Shown here piece by piece: positions 1-6,637 of a stretch of 22,435 nt of DNA (its first letter is position 1; every line of letters starts with the position of its first letter). Made by a program: the position numbers and the translations under genes. This DNA comes from Scatosoma sp045652785. Lineage in GTDB: Bacteria; Bacillota; Clostridia; Christensenellales; Borkfalkiaceae. The notes under the pieces were generated by a model. The model had not been told where the DNA came from. It searched no databases and saw only the letters and a program-made list of their open reading frames with translations. The stretch is taken from contig JAZOLF010000138.1 in the NCBI GenBank assembly GCA_045652785.1, forward strand, positions 1-22,435, written 5' to 3'.

Positions 1-234
1 GAATTGTTTACCCACTCACTTGGGCACGGGATCGGTTTGAATGTGCATGAAGCGCCGTACGTGAGCCCCCGTGCAGGGAACGACGTTCTTTGCGACGGTA
101 TGGTGTTTTCCGACGAACCCGGAGTATATGTGGAAGGCGAATACGGGATCCGTATCGAAGATACGGTGGTATTGAAAAATGGAAAAGTGCAAAGTATGAT
201 GGGCAAAACCCAAAAAACTTTGCTGATTTTATAA
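1..234 (+). CDS. pepP: Xaa-Pro aminopeptidase (M24 family), C-terminal end only
   Basis: This is the 3' end of a dinuclear-metal aminopeptidase that removes N-terminal residues before proline. The frame is open from base 1, so the start lies outside the window. The visible 77 residues carry the C-terminal half of the creatinase/aminopeptidase ('pita-bread') fold: a His-rich metal and substrate segment (THSLGHGIGLNVHE), the metal-ligand Glu in SDEPGVY, and the last ligand Glu in IRIEDTVV. The protein ends a few residues after that motif, as is normal for the family. It lies 37 bp upstream of efp, the usual pepP-efp arrangement in Bacillota, and the two are probably co-transcribed. Family assignment is firm. 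The exact paralogue name (PepP or YqhT type) is inferred from this context. Confidence 0.9.
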   Translation, partial: ELFTHSLGHGIGLNVHEAPYVSPRAGNDVLCDGMVFSDEPGVYVEGEYGIRIEDTVVLKNGKVQSMMGKTQKTLLIL

Positions 235-271
235 CGATAAAAAAGAAAAAAGTCATAAGGAGATATTTACT

Positions 272-835
272 ATGGCACAAATTTTGGCAGGCGATATTCG
301 TAAGGGCGCTACCTTCGAATACAAGAGTGGTGTTTACACCGTTACCGATTTCCAACACGTTAAACCCGGTAAGGGCGCGGCGTTCGTTAGCACGACCTTG
401 AAAAACGTTGTAACTGGTCAAGTATTGTCGAACGAAACGTTCAACCCTACCACCAAGTTGGAAACCGCACAAGTTGAAACGAAGAAGATGACCTATTCCT
501 ACTTCGACGGCGAATTCTACGTATTCGTTGACGAAGAATGGAACCAAGAACAACTTACATTCGATCAAGTAGAAGACGCGCTTAAATACATCAAGGAAAA
601 CGACACCGTTACCGTGAAGTTCTTGTATGGTAAGGCATTCTCCGTTGAACCTGAAAACTTCGTTGAACTTAAAGTTATCGAAGCGGAACCCGGCGTTAAG
701 GGCAACACCGCCACCAACGTTATGAAGGCTGCGAAGGTTGAAACGGGTGCTACGATCCAAGTGCCTATGTTCGTTGAAGAAGGCGATACCATCCGTATTG
801 ATACCAGAACCGGCGAATACATGAGCCGCGTTTAA
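272..835 (+). CDS. efp: Elongation factor P
   Basis: EF-P binds between the P and E sites of the ribosome and rescues ribosomes stalled on consecutive prolines. The product has 187 residues, the normal length. An N-terminal KOW-like domain contains the loop PGKGAAF, with Lys34 at the tip where EF-P is usually modified, followed by two OB domains ending in the typical DTRTGEYMSRV tail. The start at 272 has AAGGAG about 11 bases upstream. No EpmA/EpmB-type modification gene is visible, so the modification state of Lys34 is unknown. A hairpin with a short T-run follows the gene. Identification is certain. Confidence 0.98.
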   Translation: MAQILAGDIRKGATFEYKSGVYTVTDFQHVKPGKGAAFVSTTLKNVVTGQVLSNETFNPTTKLETAQVETKKMTYSYFDGEFYVFVDEEWNQEQLTFDQVEDALKYIKENDTVTVKFLYGKAFSVEPENFVELKVIEAEPGVKGNTATNVMKAAKVETGATIQVPMFVEEGDTIRIDTRTGEYMSRV

Positions 836-867
836 TCGCAGTTTTAATGAATGATTGACAACAAGAT

Positions 868-895
868 GCAGGATGGAAACCCTATCCTGCGTTTT
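868..895 (+). terminator. Weak intrinsic terminator or attenuator after efp
   Basis: GCAGGAT (868-874) pairs with ATCCTGC (884-890) around a 9-base loop, and GTTTTGTC follows. The flanks GACAA and TTGTC extend the dyad imperfectly. The T-run is only four bases, so termination between efp and dtd is probably partial. Confidence 0.5.
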
Positions 896-918
896 GTCGT
901 ACAAAAAGGAGTGTGTGT

Positions 919-1359
919 ATGCGCGCGGTCGTACAAAGAGTGAAAAAAACAACCCTGTCCGTAGATGGGGAACTTATCTCTGAAATTCCGTTTGGGTTGA
1001 CCGTATTTTTAGGTGTCAAGGTAGATGATAAGGCGGAGAGTGCTGATTACTTGGCGAAGAAAATTGCGAACCTGCGGATTTTTGAAGACGAGAACGGCAA
1101 GATGAACAAATCGGTACTCGACGTCGGCGGGGAAGTGTTGATGGTGTCGCAGTTTACTTTGTATGGCGACGCGTCGCACGGAAATCGCCCCAGTTTTACC
1201 CTTGCGGAGCGGCCTGATCGGGCGAACGAACTGTATGAATATGCGGTGAAAGCGCTTGCTGTGTACGGCGTGACTGTCAAGAAAGGGGTGTTTGGTGCAG
1301 ATATGCAGATTGCACAACACAACGACGGGCCTGTCACCATACTTTTGGAAAAGGAATAA
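919..1359 (+). CDS. dtd: D-aminoacyl-tRNA deacylase
   Basis: Dtd hydrolyses D-amino acids (and glycine mischarged on tRNA-Ala) from tRNA, protecting translation from wrong chirality. The 146-residue product has the family length. It starts with MRAVVQRV and carries the catalytic SQFTLYGD motif and the C-terminal NDGPVT motif, whose Gly-cisPro pair provides chiral proofreading. The ATG at 919 is chosen because AAGGAG (906-911) sits 7 bases upstream; a GTG at 913 is in frame but too close to that site. The next gene follows after 3 bp. Stringent-response gene rel, often next to dtd in Bacillota, is absent here. Confidence 0.97.
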   Translation: MRAVVQRVKKTTLSVDGELISEIPFGLTVFLGVKVDDKAESADYLAKKIANLRIFEDENGKMNKSVLDVGGEVLMVSQFTLYGDASHGNRPSFTLAERPDRANELYEYAVKALAVYGVTVKKGVFGADMQIAQHNDGPVTILLEKE

Positions 1360-1362
1360 AGG

Positions 1363-1896
1363 ATGAAAATTTCCATTTTTGGATACAGCGGAAGCGGGAA
1401 ATCGACGCTTGCCAAAGCGCTTGGCGGGGTGTATGGTTTGCCCGTTTTGCATTTGGATAGCGTGCACTTTTTGCCGAACTGGGAAGAGCGCACTCGTGAA
1501 GAAATGTCGGGGATTGTCGGGCAGTTTTTGGATGAGAACGACGGCTGGGTGATTGACGGCACGTATTCGCATAACTGTTTTGAGCGGAGAATGGAAGAAA
1601 GCGATCTGCTTATCTTTTTGGATTTTAACCGCTTTACTTGCTTTTTTCGGGCGTGGAAACGCTACCAGCAAAACAAGGGAAAGACCCGCGCGGATATGGC
1701 GGACGGGTGTGAAGAGCGGTTTGGCGGGGAGTTTATCCGTTGGCTTTTATGGGACGGAAGAACCAAAGAAAGACGGCAAAAATTTAAAAAAGTGGTAGGC
1801 AGGTATGCGTCGAAGACGGTAATTGTCAAAAATCAACGGCAGTTGACCGCCTTTTTGGACGCTTGCAAGCGTGGAGAAAATCCTTTCGAAAAATAA
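1363..1896 (+). CDS. P-loop NTPase of the adenylate kinase-like / 'topology modulation' family
   Basis: A small cytoplasmic P-loop protein of 177 residues. The Walker A motif GYSGSGKST is at residues 7-15. It is followed by an LHLDSVHF segment and a WVIDGTYS segment, which are typical of the FlaR-like adenylate-kinase-related proteins annotated as DNA topology modulation proteins. The C-terminal third is basic and Lys/Arg rich, as expected for a lid or phosphate-binding region. The true substrate of this family is not established, and nothing in the neighbourhood reveals it. It is tightly spaced with dtd, so the two are probably co-transcribed, and a strong terminator follows directly. Confidence 0.8.
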   Translation: MKISIFGYSGSGKSTLAKALGGVYGLPVLHLDSVHFLPNWEERTREEMSGIVGQFLDENDGWVIDGTYSHNCFERRMEESDLLIFLDFNRFTCFFRAWKRYQQNKGKTRADMADGCEERFGGEFIRWLLWDGRTKERRQKFKKVVGRYASKTVIVKNQRQLTAFLDACKRGENPFEK

Positions 1897-1924
1897 AAAA
1901 CGGCGATCTTTCGCCGTTTTTTTT
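1895..1924. terminator. Bidirectional intrinsic terminator between convergent genes
   Basis: CGGCG (1901-1905) pairs with CGCCG (1912-1916) around ATCTTT. Six A's lie on the left and eight T's on the right, so the element can terminate transcription in both directions. It serves the kinase-like gene on + and the lipoprotein gene on -. Confidence 0.9.
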
Positions 1925-1943
1925 ATCGCAAGAAAAGAATGGA

Positions 1944-2432
1944 TTATTTGAGTTGGAAAGTTTTGATTACCTTTAGATCGTTGAAAGAAAAAAGTTCGGT
2001 GACTTCTACTTCAATACTGTCGGTTGTGTTGTCTAATTCGTAGGCAACTTCAACAGTCAAGGTGACGCCTGTTTTTATTTCTTTTAACTGGTTGTCGCTG
2101 GAATAATTGCTCCCTGACACGATAGCCGTATCTAAACTGATGCCGTTTTGATAAACCGTATCGCTCACGGAAAACATAAAAGAATTTGCGTCTTCGCTAT
2201 AATTGGTAAAAATATATTTTACAATAACAGCGGGTTTGCCTGCGTAATCGGTCGCAAGGCGACAACTATCAATGACAACATTATATTCACCAAGGTTTCC
2301 CTTTTGGGTTCCGCTGGGAGTTCCACTAATACTTCCGTTCCCTTGATTGTCGGTTGTTCCTAACGAAAGGCAACCGCCGAGCGTGACAAGGGAAAGGATA
2401 AGCATACAAAAAACAATAAGTATCTTTTTCAT
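1944..2432 (-). CDS. Small secreted lipoprotein, DUF5067-like
   Basis: A predicted membrane-anchored lipoprotein of 162 residues. The chosen start (2430-2432) gives a textbook signal peptide: MKK, a hydrophobic stretch, then LGGC with the lipidated Cys at residue 21. AAGGAG (plus-strand 2443-2448) is 10 bases upstream; a longer frame reaching 2516 would overrun the promoter. A Gly/Ser/Thr-rich linker (about 22-47) is followed by a beta-rich domain with the pattern of DUF5067/DUF4352-type immunoglobulin-like domains: GKPAVIVKYIFTN, then YQNGISLDTA, then a late acidic segment. No catalytic motif is visible and the function is unknown. It is transcribed divergently from an XRE regulator. The domain assignment is from memory of the pattern, not from a search. 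Confidence 0.8.
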   Translation of the reverse strand: MKKILIVFCMLILSLVTLGGCLSLGTTDNQGNGSISGTPSGTQKGNLGEYNVVIDSCRLATDYAGKPAVIVKYIFTNYSEDANSFMFSVSDTVYQNGISLDTAIVSGSNYSSDNQLKEIKTGVTLTVEVAYELDNTTDSIEVEVTELFSFNDLKVIKTFQLK

Positions 2433-2474
2433 AATTTCAATGCTCCTTAATATAATTTTCCTTGCGATGAGAAG

Positions 2475-2503
2475 ATTATAACACAAATGTATTCGATTGT
2501 CAA
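2475..2503 (-). promoter_or_regulatory. Consensus sigma-A promoter for the lipoprotein gene
   Basis: Read on the minus strand, TTGACA (plus 2498-2503), a 17-base spacer and TATAAT (plus 2475-2480) match both consensus hexamers exactly. The lipoprotein RBS and start follow downstream. So strong a promoter is likely to be held off by a repressor. Confidence 0.92.
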
Positions 2504-2512
2504 CATATGTGT
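2479..2512. promoter_or_regulatory. Inverted repeat spanning the lipoprotein promoter (candidate operator)
   Basis: On the minus strand the arms are AACACATATGT and ACATTTGTGTT, which match at 10 of 11 positions and are separated by 12 bases. The left arm runs into the -35 and the right arm into the -10, so a bound dimer would cover the whole promoter. The adjacent XRE regulator is the obvious candidate ligand; this is inference. Confidence 0.7.
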
Positions 2513-2520
2513 TCATAATT

Positions 2521-2549
2521 CCCGTAAAAAAGTTGTAATCTATTACGGG
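2521..2549. promoter_or_regulatory. Second inverted repeat upstream of the XRE gene
   Basis: CCCGTAA (2521-2527) and TTACGGG (2543-2549) form a perfect 7-bp dyad with a 15-base centre. The right arm overlaps the G-run (2547-2551) that serves as ribosome binding site for the start at 2561. The centre contains TGTAAT (2534-2539), a possible -10 with TTCATA (2512-2517) 16 bases upstream. It could be an autoregulatory operator or an mRNA hairpin masking the RBS. Confidence 0.5.
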
Positions 2550-2560
2550 GGTGTTAATTT

Positions 2561-2794
2561 ATGTCTGAAATTTACTTAAATCCGAATATTGTAGGGGATG
2601 CGATTGCATATTTTCGCAAGAAAAAGGGGTTATCGCAAGAAGTGCTGAGCGGTTTGTCCAGTATAGGGCGCACGCATTTGAGTGCGATTGAGCGCGGGGA
2701 AAGAAAGCCGACCTTGGAAACGTTGTATCGTATTAGTTGCGCGTTGGATATTTCCATGAGCGAAATTGTTAAAGAAATCGAAAGACGCTTATAA
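2561..2794 (+). CDS. XRE-family helix-turn-helix transcriptional regulator
   Basis: A 77-residue protein consisting almost only of a Cro/C1-type DNA-binding domain. The recognition region has LSQEVLSGLSS (24-34) and the recognition helix GRTHLSAIERGERKP (36-50), followed by TLETLYRIS and a short C-terminal helix ending in EIERRL. No sensor or dimerisation domain is attached, so any signal must come from a partner or from protein level. It probably binds one or both inverted repeats in the 2433-2560 intergenic region, repressing the divergent lipoprotein gene and itself. A terminator follows, so it is monocistronic. Family is certain; the target is inferred from position. Confidence 0.92.
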   Translation: MSEIYLNPNIVGDAIAYFRKKKGLSQEVLSGLSSIGRTHLSAIERGERKPTLETLYRISCALDISMSEIVKEIERRL

Positions 2795-2800
2795 CATTAT

Positions 2801-2830
2801 GCCTTACCTATGCAAGGGTAAGGCTTTTTT
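2801..2830 (+). terminator. Intrinsic terminator after the XRE regulator
   Basis: GCCTTACC (2801-2808) pairs with GGTAAGGC (2817-2824) and six T's follow directly. Confidence 0.92.
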
Positions 2831-2929
2831 AATTGTTGGATGCCTATTTTTACTGTTTGAAAAGCGGTTTTGGTGGTTATATATAAAAAAATATAAATAT
2901 TTTTTCATTTTTTTTAAATAAAAAAAGGA

Positions 2930-2958
2930 TTTTTCGATTTAGCGTCGAATAATATAAT
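2930..2958 (+). promoter_or_regulatory. Probable promoter of the dgt-dnaG-rpoD operon
   Basis: TATAAT at 2953-2958 is a perfect -10. The -35 position holds only TTTTTC/TTTTCG (2930-2936). Immediately upstream, 2880-2929 is almost pure A/T with several A- and T-tracts, like an UP element that could compensate for the poor -35. The start codon of dgt lies about 60 bases downstream, after a small ATCGC/GCGAT hairpin (2981-2993). Confidence 0.65.
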
Positions 2959-3018
2959 AGAAGGGTTTTTAGCATAGATAATCGCGTAGCGATCTTTTAA
3001 GAAATTAGGGGGGTAAAT

Positions 3019-4041
3019 ATGGACAAGATGACCGTTAGAGAAAGAATATGGCAGACGGAAGATACAATATTAGCGCCGTATGCAACCCACTCCCGATTTA
3101 CGCGCGGGCGTATGCGTGAAGAAAAAGAATGCGATTTCCGCACCGTCTTTCAACGGGATCGGGATCGGATTATATACAGCAACTCGTTCAAGCGGTTGAA
3201 GAACAAAACACAAGTGTTTTTTGCGCCCGAAGGGGATCACTACATTACCCGTATGACGCACACCGTTGACGTGTCGCAAATCTCTCGCTCGATTGCCCGT
3301 TCGCTCCACTTGAACGAAGACCTTGCCGAAGCCATTGCTTTGGGACACGATCTTGGGCATACTCCTTTCGGGCACGTCGGGGAAAAGGTGTTGGACAAGT
3401 TGGCAAGCACGGGATTTTTGCACAACGAACAATCTCTTCGCGTGGTGGACGTTTTGGAAAAAGGGGGCAGGGGATTGAACCTGACTTTGGAAGTCCGCGA
3501 CGGGATTTTGGAGCATAAGAGCAGCGGAAAACCGCAAACGCTGGAAGGTAAAATCGTTTCCATTGCCGACCGTATCGCCTATATCAACCACGATATTGAA
3601 GATGCGATCCGCGCTGGAATTTTGAAAGAAACGGATTTACCTGCATTCCCTGTAAAGGTGTTGGGGAAAGCCACGAAGGAGCGTATCCATACCGCGATTG
3701 CGGATATTTATGAAAACTCCTACGGGAAACCCGTGATCGAGATGTCGGCGGACGTTGAAAAGGCAATTAAGGAACTGCGCGCCTTTATGTTTGAAAGGGT
3801 ATATAACCTGTCCAACCGTGTGATTTTGGAACGCGCGGAACGGATGCTGACCGAACTGTTTACCTACTTTATGGCGCATACGGATAAGTTGCCTACGCCC
3901 TATGCCGCACTCTTGGAAGAATGGGGTAAGGAACGGGCGGTGTGCGACTATATTTCGGGGATGACCGATCAATACGCCATCAACGTATTCGAAAACGTCT
4001 TTATCCCGACTACTTTTTCCATACATGGATTAAACGAATAA
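3019..4041 (+). CDS. dgt: dGTPase-like HD-domain triphosphohydrolase
   Basis: A metal-dependent HD-superfamily enzyme expected to cleave dGTP, or other dNTPs, to the nucleoside and tripolyphosphate, limiting dNTP pools. The 340-residue length fits the shorter Bacillota type. The HD metal ligands are all visible: His81 in THTVDV, His110-Asp111 in LGHDLGHTPFGH, and Asp184 in SIADRIAYINHD. The N-terminal part carries the family segment SNSFKRLKNKTQVF. GGGGGG (3008-3013) precedes the ATG by 5 bases. It is the first gene of the dgt-dnaG-rpoD cluster and lies 17 bp before dnaG, which ties dNTP control to primase and sigma-factor expression, as in many Clostridia. Substrate preference cannot be read from the sequence. 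Confidence 0.95.
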   Translation: MDKMTVRERIWQTEDTILAPYATHSRFTRGRMREEKECDFRTVFQRDRDRIIYSNSFKRLKNKTQVFFAPEGDHYITRMTHTVDVSQISRSIARSLHLNEDLAEAIALGHDLGHTPFGHVGEKVLDKLASTGFLHNEQSLRVVDVLEKGGRGLNLTLEVRDGILEHKSSGKPQTLEGKIVSIADRIAYINHDIEDAIRAGILKETDLPAFPVKVLGKATKERIHTAIADIYENSYGKPVIEMSADVEKAIKELRAFMFERVYNLSNRVILERAERMLTELFTYFMAHTDKLPTPYAALLEEWGKERAVCDYISGMTDQYAINVFENVFIPTTFSIHGLNE

Positions 4042-4058
4042 ATACAAAGGAGTAATGA

Positions 4059-5849
4059 ATGGCTGAATTTGATCGCTTTCTACAAGAATTAAAAGCGAAG
4101 AGCGATATTGTTGACGTGATCGGCAGTTATGTTGCGCTCGATCAAAAAGGGGGCAACCATTGGGCTTGCTGTCCTTTCCATCACGAGCGGACCCCGTCGT
4201 TTGCAGTCAACCGTTCCGAAGGGTTTTACCATTGTTTCGGGTGCGGTGAATCAGGCGACGTGATCAAGTTTGTGCGGGAGATTGAAAGCACCGACTTTAT
4301 GGGCGCTGTCCGTATCCTTGCCGCGCGCGCGAAGATGGAAGTGCCTGAAAACAACCTGGACACCGAAGAAGCGTTGCTCAAAAAGAAAAAGCGGGACGCG
4401 ATGTTGGCGATTTTGCTGGATACCGCGAAATTTTACCGCTCCAACCTGTTTAGCGGGGATAGCCGTGCGGACGCGCATCTCGAATATATCGAACAAAGAA
4501 AAATGTCACCGTCCACCGTGCGGCAGTTCGGGATCGGTGCATCGCTCGATTACAAGGGCTTGGGGGAATATCTGGCAGGTAAAGGATACCAGCGGCAGGA
4601 TATTTTGGATAGCGGCGTTATGATCGAAGACAAGAACGGTCGAATGATCGACGCGCAAGCGGAACGGCTCATCTTCCCCATCATCAATAACATGGACGAA
4701 GTAATTGCTTTCGGTGGGCGGTTCTTAGGCAAAACGGACTTTGCAAAATACAAGAACACCAAAGAAACGATGCTCTTTAACAAGCGCAACACCCTGTACA
4801 ATATCAACCTTTTGAAGAAGTTGAAACGGGAGCAATCCATCGCGAACGTGATTATCGTTGAAGGATATATGGATACCATTTCGCTCTATCAAGCGGGGTT
4901 CAAAAACGTTGTGGCGTCTATGGGAACTTCGCTGACGAAGGACCAAGCAAGGCTCATCAAACGATATACCGAAAACGTGTATATTAGTTATGACGGGGAC
5001 TTTGCAGGACAGAAAGCCGACCTTCGCGGGTTGGAAATCTTGGACGGCGAACACTTAAAGGTGCTGGTTGTACCCATGCCCGACGGGTTGGATCCTGACG
5101 ACGTTGCAAAGCAGGGAAAAGACGCCTACCAAAAATGCTTGGATGCGGCGATGCCGTTGGTTGATTACAAGTTGCACGCCATCGAACGCAAGTTTGACCT
5201 TTCCCGAACGGAAGAAAAACGTGCTTTTGTCAAGGATGCACTCCGTGTTGTGGCAGCAACCGAAAGTGCGGCGGTTAAGGAAGAACTTTTGAAAAAACTG
5301 CGGGATAAAACGGGGCTTACCTATCAATCGCTTGAACGGGATTTGGAAAACCTGCCCAAGGACGATAAGGTGGAAGAAACCACCGCGGGAGTTGACCTGA
5401 TGATACGGGAAGTTTCCAGCGGATCGGACAAAGTAGCAAAAGCCGAACGGTTTATTTTGGCGGCAAAACTCTTTTCCGCAAACTACGCGAAAGGATATTC
5501 GCTTGCAAGGCTGCATTTTTCGAACTCCGTACACGCAAGGATTGCGGAATATATCCAAGATCGGGAAACGAAAGGGGAGCGGGTGCGGCCTGCCGAACTC
5601 TTCGAAATCTTCGATGAGAGTTGCCCTGAGTTCAACGAAATCTTGGATTTGAACTACAACGAAAAATTGTCGGGCGCGGTCGCGGAAAAATTCTTCAACG
5701 ACAGCATCAAGGCGCTGCAAAGAGAAAGCGTTGAAAAAGAGATTGCAATGCTCCAAGACGAATTAAAGCGGACGGACAGCCAGGAAGAACGGAAGGAACT
5801 CCTGCGGAAGTTGCAGGATGCGATACTCCGTCAAAAGAAAGGAAAATAA
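4059..5849 (+). CDS. dnaG: DNA primase
   Basis: DnaG makes the RNA primers for lagging-strand synthesis and initiation. The product has 596 residues, normal for Bacillota. The N-terminal CHC2 zinc ribbon has Cys38-x2-His41 and Cys59-x2-Cys62. The TOPRIM catalytic domain follows, with the acidic motif VEGYMD (Glu268, Asp272) and the DGD motif (Asp312, Asp314). The last ~140 residues are the helicase-interaction region, rich in charged helices. RBS AAGGAG lies 7 bases before the ATG. It sits between dgt and rpoD, the classic macromolecular-synthesis arrangement. No key residue is missing. Confidence 0.98.
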   Translation: MAEFDRFLQELKAKSDIVDVIGSYVALDQKGGNHWACCPFHHERTPSFAVNRSEGFYHCFGCGESGDVIKFVREIESTDFMGAVRILAARAKMEVPENNLDTEEALLKKKKRDAMLAILLDTAKFYRSNLFSGDSRADAHLEYIEQRKMSPSTVRQFGIGASLDYKGLGEYLAGKGYQRQDILDSGVMIEDKNGRMIDAQAERLIFPIINNMDEVIAFGGRFLGKTDFAKYKNTKETMLFNKRNTLYNINLLKKLKREQSIANVIIVEGYMDTISLYQAGFKNVVASMGTSLTKDQARLIKRYTENVYISYDGDFAGQKADLRGLEILDGEHLKVLVVPMPDGLDPDDVAKQGKDAYQKCLDAAMPLVDYKLHAIERKFDLSRTEEKRAFVKDALRVVAATESAAVKEELLKKLRDKTGLTYQSLERDLENLPKDDKVEETTAGVDLMIREVSSGSDKVAKAERFILAAKLFSANYAKGYSLARLHFSNSVHARIAEYIQDRETKGERVRPAELFEIFDESCPEFNEILDLNYNEKLSGAVAEKFFNDSIKALQRESVEKEIAMLQDELKRTDSQEERKELLRKLQDAILRQKKGK

Positions 5850-5926
5850 GCGCTTAGACGGGTTGCGTGAGAAATCTCGAAAAGCCCGTCAAAAAACAAA
5901 AGAAAATCAATGTAAGGAGAAACACT

Positions 5927-6637
5927 GTGGCAATTTCCGAACAAAAATTAAATGAAATCTTGAACTCTATTATTGCGAATTACAGCATGAAAGGTTGTAT
6001 TTTGACCAACGCACTCTGCGATATTTTGGAAAAATACGACACCAGCCCTACGCAAATGGACTACGTCTATAAGGCGTTGCCCGAAGCGGGTATCCAAATC
6101 ATCGACGAAGACGCAAGGGATAAAGAACTGTTTGAACAGGCACTCGCGGATATCGGCTTGGACGACCCCGTTAAGTTGTACTTGAAGGACATCGGCGACG
6201 TTCCCCTGCTTTCCGCAGAAGAAGAAGTGGAACTCGCAAGACGTATGCAGGAAGGGGACGAAAGAGCGAAAAAACGCCTCTCCGAAGCAATCTTGCGTTT
6301 GGTTGTTTCTATTGCAAAACGCTTTATCGGCCGTGGGATGCTGTTCTTGGATTTGATCCAGGAAGGGAACTTGGGGCTTATGAAAGCCGTGGAAAAGTTT
6401 GATTATCAACGGGGTTTTAAATTCTCGACCTATGCTACTTGGTGGATTCGTCAAGCAATTACCCGTGCAATCGCCGATCAGGCGCGTACCATTCGTATCC
6501 CCGTGCATATGGTTGAAACCATTAACAAGTTGACCAGAGTGCAACGCGTGCTGTTGCAGGAACTCGGCCGTGAACCGACCCCTGCGGAAATCGCGGAAAA
6601 GATGGGCGTGAGCGAAGAACGCGTTTGCGAAATCTAA
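5927..6637 (+). CDS. rpoD: Primary sigma factor (sigma-A/RpoD), N-terminal part ending at an in-frame TAA
   Basis: The gene encodes the housekeeping sigma subunit of RNA polymerase. The GTG at 5927 is the likely start: AAGGAG (5914-5919) is 7 bases upstream, and the longer frame from 5867 has no such site. The 236 codons before the stop cover region 1.1, region 1.2 (DPVKLYLKDIG), region 2 (core binding and -10 recognition, including YATWWIRQAITRAIADQART) and region 3. Codon 237 (6635-6637) is TAA, exactly where family members have Leu, Gln or Met in a 'VREI-x-KIAQ' context. The same frame continues afterwards with full conservation. Ile122 replaces the near-invariant Asn of 'EANLRLV'. As written, this product lacks region 4 and could not read -35 elements. 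It could be a sequence error, a real nonsense codon, readthrough or a split sigma. Confidence 0.88.
   Translation: MAISEQKLNEILNSIIANYSMKGCILTNALCDILEKYDTSPTQMDYVYKALPEAGIQIIDEDARDKELFEQALADIGLDDPVKLYLKDIGDVPLLSAEEEVELARRMQEGDERAKKRLSEAILRLVVSIAKRFIGRGMLFLDLIQEGNLGLMKAVEKFDYQRGFKFSTYATWWIRQAITRAIADQARTIRIPVHMVETINKLTRVQRVLLQELGREPTPAEIAEKMGVSEERVCEI
6635..6637 (+). other. In-frame TAA stop inside the sigma-A gene
   Basis: The context is ATC TAA AAG ATT GCG CAA. One substitution (CAA to TAA, or TTA to TAA) explains it and no frameshift is involved. TAA ends efp, dtd, dgt, dnaG, rimP, nusA and other genes here, so TAA is not reassigned in this organism. Confidence 0.97.

Noticed and set aside
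8..952. Long minus-strand open frame (314 codons) across pepP, efp and dtd
   Set aside because: It lies antisense to three well-identified genes, has no RBS, and its product is a low-complexity Phe/Arg-rich shadow.
2878..2900. NrdR box upstream of dgt (AT-rich TATATATAA-like sequence)
   Set aside because: It does not match the paired NrdR-box pattern and is part of a general A/T-rich tract.
6635..6637. Genome-wide reassignment of TAA to an amino acid
   Set aside because: Many intact genes here (efp, dtd, dgt, dnaG, alr, rimP, nusA) end with TAA at the expected length, so TAA works as a normal stop.
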